A DNA stretch of 64,000 nucleotides. It comes from an uncultured Prevotellaceae bacterium (GTDB lineage Bacteria; Bacteroidota; Bacteroidia; Bacteroidales; Bacteroidaceae). Below, in pieces: positions 1-6,188 of the stretch (the stretch's first letter is position 1; every line of letters begins with the position of its first letter). The stretch spans positions 1 to 64,000 of the forward strand of contig CACYJV010000037.1 in NCBI GenBank assembly GCA_902774815.1, read 5' to 3'. A model generated the notes under the pieces. The model had not been told where the DNA came from. It saw only the letters and a list, made by a program, of their open reading frames with translations, and did not search any database. The translations under genes and the position numbers were made by a program.

Positions 1-1
1 C

Positions 2-32
2 CAAAGGTACAAAAAATCTTGGACATAACAAA
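2..32 (-). promoter_or_regulatory. Leftward promoter running off the window edge
   Basis: On the minus strand a -7 box TACCTTTG (positions 2-9) is preceded by TTTG at 29-32 with a 19-bp spacer, matching the Bacteroidota housekeeping promoter. It would drive a gene beyond the left edge. Its -33 box lies inside the arm of the inverted repeat at 29-60. Confidence 0.6.
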
Positions 33-60
33 GCCCTGGCTTGAGAAAGTCGGGGCTTTG
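29..60. terminator. Inverted repeat next to the leftward promoter
   Basis: CAAAGCCC (29-36) pairs with GGGCTTTG (53-60), with further imperfect pairing inside. No T-run follows directly on either strand, so it may be an operator over the -33 box of the edge promoter rather than a terminator. Confidence 0.35.
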
Positions 61-66
61 CGATAA

Positions 67-104
67 AAAAAGAGGATGTGCCTATTTTGACACACCCTCT
101 TTTT
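67..104. terminator. Terminator downstream of cutC operon
   Basis: AAAAAGAGGaTGTG (67-80) pairs with CACAcCCTCTTTTT (91-104), with A and T tracts on the two sides, so it can work in both directions. It lies about 80 bases beyond the cutC stop and would end the DUF3737-malY-cutC transcript. Confidence 0.7.
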
Positions 105-181
105 ATGGTATTGGCCGATCGTTTGTATCTCTAAACAGCACCTATGGGGCTCATATCTGCCGTTTTTGTTTCCTAAAGGCT

Positions 182-1066
182 TTATTCTTGCTGCGACATT
201 GGCTTCAGTTGTACAATCGTATCGCTGACGCGGCGGGCGGTTGTGCGTAGGATGGTGTCCTCATCGGCATCCTTCGCTCCCATGTAGACACCGGGATTGG
301 AGAAAAGCATCTCGCTCTTCAGCGGTTCGCGGGCAGAAAAATGATACTCACGCACGCCCGTAGCCTCGTAGATGTGCCGGATGTTCTGCTCGTTCACCCC
401 ACATCCAGCCAAAATGATGATGCGTCCGCTAGCCTGCTCATGCAGTTGGCGCAACAAGGGAATGCCTTGCTCAGCAGTGGGCTGCTGGCCAGAGGTAAGC
501 ACGCGGTCGAATCCTTGGCTGATGAGTTCCTCTAATGCCTTCGTCGGATTGGAACAACGGTCAAAGGCACGGTGAAAGGTGACGGAAAGAGTAGATGATG
601 GATGATGGATGATGGACGAAGGCTTGTTGGCTTCGGCATTTAAGCATTCATCTTTCATCCCTAATCTTTCATCTAAGGTGGCAGCCTGCAACAGGCGGGC
701 ATTGGCTTCGCTGTCGAGTGTGCCGTCGGGACGCAGACAACCGAAGACGACACCGTCGGCACCCAGTTCACAGCAGATGCGAATGTCGTCAATCATGCGT
801 TGCAGTTCGAGCTCTGTATAGAGGAAGTCACCGCCCCGTGGACGGATAATCACGTGCAGGCGTGTTTTTTTCAGTCCCTGCCGCGCCCCTTCGTCAAGCA
901 TGCGACGTGCCTGGAAGATTTCTCCATACGAAGGTGTGGTGCCTCCTTCGGGAATACCGGCGCATAGTTCCACACGATCGGCTCCTCCCTGTTGGGCAGC
1001 TATGCAGCTCTCTACGCTGTTGGCGCAGACTTCAAACTGAAACCTATTCATATGATTCTTTCTCAT
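182..1066 (-). CDS. cutC: CutC family protein
   Basis: This 294-residue protein resembles the CutC family (copper homeostasis protein CutC, a TIM-barrel cytosolic protein whose role in copper handling is debated). The start FEVCANSVES, the GGADRVELC motif, HVIIRPRGGDF and the VTFHRAFD motif are typical. It is about 45-50 residues longer than usual; most of the excess is a low-complexity insert at residues about 131-159, coded by heptanucleotide repeats, between RLLQAA and SVTFHRAFD. The start at 1066 overlaps the malY stop as TAATG, which supports translational coupling; an internal ATG at 1051 would also fit the family. It is the last gene of the DUF3737-malY-cutC operon. The family call is firm; the effect of the insert is unknown. 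Confidence 0.9.
   Translation of the reverse strand: MRKNHMNRFQFEVCANSVESCIAAQQGGADRVELCAGIPEGGTTPSYGEIFQARRMLDEGARQGLKKTRLHVIIRPRGGDFLYTELELQRMIDDIRICCELGADGVVFGCLRPDGTLDSEANARLLQAATLDERLGMKDECLNAEANKPSSIIHHPSSTLSVTFHRAFDRCSNPTKALEELISQGFDRVLTSGQQPTAEQGIPLLRQLHEQASGRIIILAGCGVNEQNIRHIYEATGVREYHFSAREPLKSEMLFSNPGVYMGAKDADEDTILRTTARRVSDTIVQLKPMSQQE
590..676 (-). repeat. Heptad repeat inserted in frame in cutC
   Basis: On the minus strand the DNA reads as consecutive 7-mers (TAGATGA, AAGATTA, GGGATGA, AAGATGA, then AATGCCG, AAGCCAA, then TCATCCA repeated). Translated in the cutC frame the start reads LDERLGMKDECLNAEA. About 57 bases closely match the insert in malY at 1808-1894. Confidence 0.85.
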
Positions 1067-2376
1067 TATTTGGTAGGGTTGAGAACCTTTGCCATGCGCT
1101 GCAGTCCCTCCATGAGGCGGGCGCGTTGCGTGGCAATATTGATGCGAATGTAGCCCTCTGTGCCATACATCGTGCCACTATTCACCCAGACACGGGCCTC
1201 GCGCAAGAGTTTTTCCTCCATTTCATCGGCGCTAAGACCGGTTTCTGTGATATCTACCCATACGAGGTAGGTTCCTTCCAGCTTAAAGACCTTCAGCTGA
1301 GGCAGGTGTTCTGTAAAGAAACTAAGCAGCGCCTGATAGTTAGCCCAAAGGTATTGGTTGAGCTCATCTATCCATTCTGCCCCCTCGTTGTATGCAGCCT
1401 CGACCGCCAACGGTGCGAAGGGGTTCACGTCGCATATTTCGTTGATGTTGATGGCACGGTTAATCCGTCGGCGTGTCTCTGCGTCGGCACAAATAATGTT
1501 GGCCATTTGCAGGCCTGCGGTGTTGAAAGACTTTGAGGGAGAGCAGCAGATGACGGGTGCAACCCCATCCTCGGGAGAGACAACTCCCATGGGTACAAAC
1601 TCATGTCCAGGCATGATGAGCTCGCAATGGATTTCATCGCTGATGATGCGCACGTGGTTTCGCTGGCAGATGCCGTTCATACGTTGAAGTTCCTCACGCG
1701 TCCATACACGTCCCGCAGGGTTGTGAGGGTTGCAGAGCAGGAATACCGTTGTCTTCTCGTCGGCACATTTGGCTTCGAAGTCTTCCCAATTTACCACGTA
1801 GGAAGATGAAGGTTGGGCGAAGGAAGATTGTTTGTCGGCTTCGGCATTTAGGCTTTCATCCTTCATCTCTAATCTTTCATCTAAGCCTACTGCTTTCAGT
1901 GGCGACTCAACAACCTCGCATCCGTTGTTGCGAATAGAGGAAAAGAAACAGTTATAGACAGGTGTGAGAATAAGAACGCGTTCGCCTGGCATGGTCAGGG
2001 CCTTGATGACGGCCGAGATGGCAGGCACAACACCTGTGGTGTACTGTATCCACTCACGCTCGATGTGCCATTGGTGACGACGTTCGTACCAGTTGATGAC
2101 GGCATCGTAGTAGCTATCTTGCACGATGGCATAGCCAAACACACCGTGATCGACACGTTTCTTCAGTGCTTCGCGGATGGCGGGCGCAGCCTCGAAGTCC
2201 ATATCGGCCACCCAAAGGGGGATAAGTGGGGCCTCATCCCAGCCCTCCCCAAAGGGGGAAGGGGCATTACACTGAACGCATTTCCCTTCCTTTTTGGGGA
2301 GAAGTGGGGTGGGTTCATCCCATTTCACACAATGAGTGCCTTGGCGTTCAATGGGTTTGTCGAAGTCGTATTTCAT
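1066..2376 (-). CDS. MalY/PatB-type PLP-dependent aminotransferase (cystathionine beta-lyase-like)
   Basis: A 436-residue fold-type I PLP enzyme of the MalY/PatB group, whose known members cleave cystathionine or cysteine-S-conjugates by C-S lysis. Visible marks are WVADMDFE after the N-terminal strand, CNPHNPAGRVW, ISDEIHCELI and the PLP-lysine motif SPSKSFNTAGLQ (K about 282). Usual length is about 390; two inserts account for the excess: a GC-rich palindromic insert at residues about 22-49 and a heptad-repeat insert at about 162-192. The start ATG overlaps the stop of DUF3737 (ATGA). The DUF3737 neighbour is a recurrent partner of this family. Exact substrate cannot be told from sequence. 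Confidence 0.9.
   Translation of the reverse strand: MKYDFDKPIERQGTHCVKWDEPTPLLPKKEGKCVQCNAPSPFGEGWDEAPLIPLWVADMDFEAAPAIREALKKRVDHGVFGYAIVQDSYYDAVINWYERRHQWHIEREWIQYTTGVVPAISAVIKALTMPGERVLILTPVYNCFFSSIRNNGCEVVESPLKAVGLDERLEMKDESLNAEADKQSSFAQPSSSYVVNWEDFEAKCADEKTTVFLLCNPHNPAGRVWTREELQRMNGICQRNHVRIISDEIHCELIMPGHEFVPMGVVSPEDGVAPVICCSPSKSFNTAGLQMANIICADAETRRRINRAININEICDVNPFAPLAVEAAYNEGAEWIDELNQYLWANYQALLSFFTEHLPQLKVFKLEGTYLVWVDITETGLSADEMEEKLLREARVWVNSGTMYGTEGYIRINIATQRARLMEGLQRMAKVLNPTK
1808..1894 (-). repeat. Heptad repeat inserted in frame in malY
   Basis: Minus-strand 7-mers TAGATGA, AAGATTA, GAGATGA, AGGATGA, AAGCCTA, AATGCCG, AAGCCGA. In the malY frame it codes LDERLEMKDESLNAEA, nearly the same peptide as the insert in cutC. 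Same orientation and same frame in both genes. Confidence 0.85.
2232..2313. repeat. Pair of inverted GC-rich repeat units inserted in malY
   Basis: Two units face each other: on the minus strand CCCCTTCCCCCTTTGGGG... (2232-2264) and on the plus strand CCCTTCCTTTTTGGGG... ending GTGGGGTGGG (2284-2313). Both match the unit found at 6084-6128, 6496-6526, 8657-8689 and 43087-43112. Translated in the malY frame the insert reads in part NAPSPFGEGWDEA. Confidence 0.75.
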
Positions 2377-3218
2377 TTCCGTGTCTCTATAATGCAGTTA
2401 TTTGGCTGTCGTACGTTCTCGTCGATGGTGACGGAGCCGATGCTGTCGGCGACGATGTGGCCGCTGGTGGGGTTCTTGATGTTCTCGATGTGTCCACGGA
2501 TGTCGGCTTCGACAGTGCTATACTCGAACACGCGGTCGCAGGCAGCGTCGAAGGTGCAGTTCTCAAGCACCAGTCCGTCGACGTAGCACAGCAACTGTTC
2601 GCCTGCCAAGTGGCAGTTGACGAGTCGCACGTTCTTCGAATGCCATGCCAGATATTCCCCATCGAGGACTGAATCATATACGGTCACGTTCTCGCATTCC
2701 CAGAATGAGTCTTTGGTCAGTATCTTTGCATTGTGTACCTCTACGTTTTTGCAGTACTGGAACACATATTTAGAATCGCTCTCCAGCCCGTCTACATAAA
2801 TATTGTTGGAGAACATGAACGGATAGGTGCCCCCATGCAACTTAACATTCTTGATGCGCAGGTTGTCAACCTTCCAGAATGTCTCATCGGCATCGGTGAT
2901 TTGCACGTTTTCAAGCTCCACGTTCCTCATCTCGCGGAAGAACTTTGGACCGTCGATACGGCAGTTAGTCATTACCAGGTCGTTGGTGTACCAGATGGCA
3001 GAGCGCGAGTCCATGGCAAAGTAGCAGTTGTCTATGCGCGCTCCATCAACATGCCACCAGGGATATTTGCCATAGAAACGGCAGTCGCTGGCCTCCATGT
3101 TCTGGCATTGCTTGATGCCCGATTCGCCATCGGTGATGGTTATGCGCTCCAGGCGCAGGTCATGAGTGGCAAATAACGGACGTTCGCCGCCAAACTCTTT
3201 GTCTTTGATTAGTTCCAT
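2373..3218 (-). CDS. DUF3737 family protein
   Basis: A 281-residue protein made of short repeated strands of the form N-x-x-V/I-x-N-C/V, consistent with a right-handed beta-helix, and recognisable as DUF3737 (start LIKDKEFGGERPLF, WWHVDGARIDNCYF, YPFMFSNNIYVDG, EYLAWHSKNV). No signal peptide is visible, so it is probably cytosolic. Members of DUF3737 are often next to MalY/PatB-type lyases, and here the stop overlaps the malY start by 4 bases. First gene of the operon, with promoter at 3254-3283. Its biochemical function is not known. Confidence 0.88.
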   Translation of the reverse strand: MELIKDKEFGGERPLFATHDLRLERITITDGESGIKQCQNMEASDCRFYGKYPWWHVDGARIDNCYFAMDSRSAIWYTNDLVMTNCRIDGPKFFREMRNVELENVQITDADETFWKVDNLRIKNVKLHGGTYPFMFSNNIYVDGLESDSKYVFQYCKNVEVHNAKILTKDSFWECENVTVYDSVLDGEYLAWHSKNVRLVNCHLAGEQLLCYVDGLVLENCTFDAACDRVFEYSTVEADIRGHIENIKNPTSGHIVADSIGSVTIDENVRQPNNCIIETRK

Positions 3219-3253
3219 GATTACTATTATCCTTTGCTAATTGTTTTCGCCTG

Positions 3254-3301
3254 CAAAGTTACGAAAAAATGAGCGCAGGACAAAAGAAACTTGTTTCTTT
3301 T
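3254..3301 (-). promoter_or_regulatory. Promoter cassette copy A (DUF3737-malY-cutC operon) with palindromic site
   Basis: Minus strand: -7 box TAACTTTG (3254-3261), 19-bp spacer, -33 TTG (3281-3283). A 20-bp palindrome AAAAGAAAC-NN-GTTTCTTTT (3282-3301) overlaps the -33 box. The spacer CTGCGCTCATTTTTTCG recurs in copies at 10361-10408 and 38304-38350. Confidence 0.75.
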
Positions 3302-3349
3302 TTATGGATAATAACTCAATATATGTGCCCCTTGGAGTTGTATGGATGA

Positions 3350-3856
3350 TTACTGCCTCTCTATTTCCACGTGGAGGGTCTGCTCAATCATGTCGAGCAG
3401 GAGGTCGAGGTCGTCGGCCTCGAAGTCGCCCGTGAGGTGGTGGGCGGTGTCGCTGGCCGTGAGCGTCACGCCATAGTAGCCGCCCAGTTCGCTGAGCACC
3501 TGCGGCAGGGGCGTGTCGTCGAAGTGGAACGTCTGTGGCTGAAGGGCGATGCTGGGCTGCGTGACGGTCTGCTCGGTGGCAGCAGGCTGCTGCTGGCTGC
3601 GTGTGGCGGTGAACAGGGCGTAGGCGCTCACCATCACCACAACCAGGGCGATGGCTGCGGCATAGCGCCTCCAGCGGCTGCCGGCCATCATCCACCGGCT
3701 GCCATCGTTCATCTGTGGGCTTGCATCCTTCATCCACTGGCTTTCATCCAGGCGGGCTTTCACATTCCTCATGGCACGTTGCGTGTCGAGGGTTCCGTGC
3801 TTGTAGTGGCGCAGCACGAAGTCTTCAATCAGTCTTTGCTTTTTTGGGGTATCCAT
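3350..3856 (-). CDS. Short DUF4974 anti-sigma-factor-like membrane protein
   Basis: 168 residues. Residues 1-35 resemble the cytosolic N-terminus of FecR-type anti-sigma factors. Residues 36-62 are a heptad-repeat insert. One membrane segment spans about 66-86 (YAAAIALVVVMVSAYALF). The periplasmic part (about 108-168, FHFDDTPLPQVLSELGGYYG ...) looks like the DUF4974 domain that follows FecR in Bacteroidota anti-sigma factors. The FecR domain itself is missing; usual length is about 300-340. It is the last gene of the leftward ECF-sigma locus, 15 bases after the lipoprotein gene. I infer that it receives the TonB-receptor STN signal and controls the sigma factor at 9841-10338. The family call is fairly firm, the role is inferred. 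Confidence 0.75.
   Translation of the reverse strand: MDTPKKQRLIEDFVLRHYKHGTLDTQRAMRNVKARLDESQWMKDASPQMNDGSRWMMAGSRWRRYAAAIALVVVMVSAYALFTATRSQQQPAATEQTVTQPSIALQPQTFHFDDTPLPQVLSELGGYYGVTLTASDTAHHLTGDFEADDLDLLLDMIEQTLHVEIERQ
3672..3751 (-). repeat. Heptad repeat run inside the DUF4974 gene
   Basis: The minus strand splits exactly into 7-mers: GATGAAA, GCCAGTG, GATGAAG, GATGCAA, GCCCACA, GATGAAC, GATGGCA, GCCGGTG, GATGATG, GCCGGCA, GCCGCTG. In the gene frame it starts LDESQWMKDAS, the same frame as the inserts in cutC and malY. Confidence 0.85.
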
Positions 3857-3870
3857 GTTGTAGGCAGTTT

Positions 3871-4992
3871 TTATTTCCAGTTCAGGTTGATGCGGTAGGG
3901 GCTGCTGATGTATTGCGAGGGCGTGTCAGAATTATTGCCGTCGAAGTATACGTTCCAGAGGTTCATCTGCTTCTGTCCGACGTCGGCAGCTGTCTGGTTG
4001 AGCACCATGTACACGCTGTGCACGGCGTTGTCGCCGAAGAGCTGTGGACTCTGCATGAAAAGCCAGATGGGGAAGTAGGTAAACGATGTGTCCCCCTCCA
4101 GACTGTAGATGCGGGGAAGCGACATGCAGAAGTCGATGGCCCGGTAAGTGCTGTCGACGACCTGTCCCTCGGGGGTGACCACCTTCTCGGCGTGGCGGCT
4201 CGTAGAGAGCGTCTCGTGCGGCTTGGCGATAATACGTCCGTCCAGCTGCACGCGGCACTGCAGGTCGCCACCCGTCCATTGCTTGGCGTCCTCGTCCCAC
4301 TGGAGCGTCGGCAGCGCATCGTCGGCTTCGGGAAAGCGCAGCTGCACGTGCAGCGTGTCGGCTTCCGTGCGCAGGTAGGGATGCCCATCCTCGGCTATGA
4401 TGTGCAGCGTGTCGTGCTGCAGCTCGTGGTCACCATAGCTGGTGCTCACCGGCGAATACTTCACCACGGCGATGCGATTGCCGTTGCCGTCGTGCTCATA
4501 GTGAAGGTCGTAGTCGTAGCGCGTTTTCACCACGATGGGCTGTTCGAGTGCGTCGATGGCGATGACGAGTGTCGGGTCGAGCGTGTAGACGTACTCCTTG
4601 TCGGTCTGACTGTGGTAAGGCGTTGGAAGCGTGACCGTCAGCAGGCGGGTTGTAGCCTTCTGTCTGCGCTGCCACGACAGCATCTCTGTGTCCTCAATAC
4701 TGTAGGGAAGCGGTTCGCCCGTCTCCCAGCAGCGCACGCTCAGCCCGTCGGCATTGGCCAGCAGGTCGCGGCCGTCCGCGTCTTCCACGACGAAGCTCAG
4801 CACAGGAGCATCGACAGAGGCCTCCACGCCACTGATGCGCGGCTCGTCGCTGTCGTCGGTACACGACGTGAGGCCCACGCCAACACCTGTCCAAGTGAGG
4901 AACGTCAGGAAGACTCCCAGGAGTGTTGTTCTTCTTCTCTTGATCATTTGGTTTGCTTTCATATTTTTCATTCTTCTTTCACCGAGTGACAC
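3871..4992 (-). CDS. Lipoprotein of unknown function in the ECF-sigma/TonB locus
   Basis: A 373-residue predicted lipoprotein: basic N-region (IKRRR), hydrophobic stretch, then lipobox LTSC with acidic residues TDDSDEP after the Cys, a common pattern for surface-exposed Bacteroidota lipoproteins. In-frame ATGs at 4992, 4971 and 4962 are possible; the last two give a more usual signal peptide length. I recognise no catalytic motif. It follows the DUF4249 gene by 35 bases and precedes the short DUF4974 gene by 14, so it is part of the same operon. Likely a partner of the outer-membrane receptor; ligand unknown. Confidence 0.75.
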   Translation of the reverse strand: MSLGERRMKNMKANQMIKRRRTTLLGVFLTFLTWTGVGVGLTSCTDDSDEPRISGVEASVDAPVLSFVVEDADGRDLLANADGLSVRCWETGEPLPYSIEDTEMLSWQRRQKATTRLLTVTLPTPYHSQTDKEYVYTLDPTLVIAIDALEQPIVVKTRYDYDLHYEHDGNGNRIAVVKYSPVSTSYGDHELQHDTLHIIAEDGHPYLRTEADTLHVQLRFPEADDALPTLQWDEDAKQWTGGDLQCRVQLDGRIIAKPHETLSTSRHAEKVVTPEGQVVDSTYRAIDFCMSLPRIYSLEGDTSFTYFPIWLFMQSPQLFGDNAVHSVYMVLNQTAADVGQKQMNLWNVYFDGNNSDTPSQYISSPYRINLNWK

Positions 4993-5027
4993 TTATGATT
5001 CGATAGCCAATACTTTCGAAACATGAA

Positions 5028-6176
5028 TCATTCTGTTTGTTTCCAATTGCTCCAACCCGTGGCATAAGTGCCGAGGAGACCGAAGCCACCGTTGACATTC
5101 GAGAGGGTGGGGGGCACCAGCGCGAAACCGCCTTGTGCCAGTTCGTTGTTGGCCATGTCGTTGTAGGACTTCAGGAACCGGTAGAACTCAGGCGAGATGC
5201 GGTAGAGCAGCACGCTGTAGGCCTCGCCCCAGGAGTTTTCCTTTCCGCGGTGGTTGTAAGTGGGGATGTTCAGGTGCAGGGTGTAGGTCTGTCCGCTGAT
5301 CAGTTCGTCGCTGAAGATGCAGAAGCCGCCGTAGAAGTCGGACGAGAATCCGAAGTCGGTGTCGATTTCGCTGAGCGGATTGAGCAGCGGCTCGTCGTTG
5401 AAGACTATCTCGGGCCAGCTGATGGTGGAGTCGCTCACCTCCACCTCCCACTCGATGGTGGGATATTGCTCACACAGGCGCCGGTAGTCGTCGATGTTGC
5501 TGATGTACCACGTGCTGATTTCCTGTCCGCCTTCGTAGACGTGTCCCGTGGCCGAACCGGCGTATTGCTTCTGAACGACGCGCACGGCATAGTAGTCTGC
5601 GGTCGTGGCAGGGTCGGTGAAGGTGGCCAGCAGCTTGTGGAAGGTGCGGCTGTCGTACCAGTCAGGGTCGAACTCTGTGGTGGTCACGACGCGGTCGAGG
5701 CTCACGGGCACGGCATCGGGCACGGTAGCCTCAGCCGTGGCCTCGCCGTAGTCGGGGTGGCTGACAAGGATTTCCACGCGGTCGCCGGGCTGATGGCCTC
5801 CGAGCACGTAGAACACGCCGTCGGCATCGTCCTCACCTGGCAGCAGGGCCGAGAGCTGATGCACGTGCCGCTCCTGTCCGTTCACGCGATAGACAACCTG
5901 CGCGTCGTCGAGCCCGTGGATGCCTCGGGTGTCGGTGAACTTCTTCACGCCCATGCTGGCCGTCACGTTGATGTAGGTGGTGTCGTCGGCAGCCGGAAAG
6001 CAGTAGAACACCAGCTTCGACGTGTTCTGCAACTTGTCCAGGTCGTAGTGGTCGGTGCAGGAAGTGAGTCCCACCCCAAGCCACAAGGCAACAGCCCACC
6101 CCAAGCCCCTCCCAAAAGGAAGGGTTGTAAATATGCTGAGGCTGTTGGCAAGAAAACTACTTAATTTATTCATCAT
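5028..6176 (-). CDS. DUF4249 domain lipoprotein
   Basis: A 382-residue lipoprotein with lipobox LTSC at residues about 37-40 and a DUF4249-like body (YTLHLNIPTY, the motif YSVLLYRISPEFYRFLKSYN, and a C-terminal NVNGGFGLLGTYA). DUF4249 proteins are commonly encoded next to TonB receptors with STN domains and are thought to be their surface lipoprotein partners. The signal peptide is odd: residues about 17-36 (TTLPFGRGLGW...LWLGVG) are coded by a GC-rich repeat unit found elsewhere in the window. It begins 12 bases after the TonB receptor stop. Confidence 0.85.
   Translation of the reverse strand: MMNKLSSFLANSLSIFTTLPFGRGLGWAVALWLGVGLTSCTDHYDLDKLQNTSKLVFYCFPAADDTTYINVTASMGVKKFTDTRGIHGLDDAQVVYRVNGQERHVHQLSALLPGEDDADGVFYVLGGHQPGDRVEILVSHPDYGEATAEATVPDAVPVSLDRVVTTTEFDPDWYDSRTFHKLLATFTDPATTADYYAVRVVQKQYAGSATGHVYEGGQEISTWYISNIDDYRRLCEQYPTIEWEVEVSDSTISWPEIVFNDEPLLNPLSEIDTDFGFSSDFYGGFCIFSDELISGQTYTLHLNIPTYNHRGKENSWGEAYSVLLYRISPEFYRFLKSYNDMANNELAQGGFALVPPTLSNVNGGFGLLGTYATGWSNWKQTE
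6084..6128 (-). repeat. GC-rich repeat unit in DUF4249 signal peptide
   Basis: Minus strand CCCTTCCTTTTGGGAGGGGC then TTGGGGTGGG, followed after 12 bases by a second GGCTTGGGGTGGG (the second copy ends near 6072). It matches the plus-strand unit at 2284-2313 in malY, and here it codes part of the hydrophobic core of the lipoprotein signal peptide. Confidence 0.75.
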
Positions 6177-6188
6177 GATTTTTCTGTT

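Noticed and set aside
862-1536. 224-residue ORF on the plus strand opposite malY/cutC
   Set aside because: Antisense to two well-supported genes; the translation has no recognisable domain.
3282-3301. Palindrome AAAAGAAAC..GTTTCTTTT as a terminator of the upstream gene
   Set aside because: Stem is AT-rich with a two-base loop, and it keeps a fixed distance to the promoter in both copies, so an operator or promoter part is more likely.
3715-4989. 424-residue ORF on the plus strand
   Set aside because: Shadow of the leftward lipoprotein and DUF4974 genes, a by-product of GC-rich codon use.
5037-6164. 375-residue ORF on the plus strand
   Set aside because: Exactly opposite the DUF4249 gene; that gene has a lipobox and a family match, the shadow has neither.
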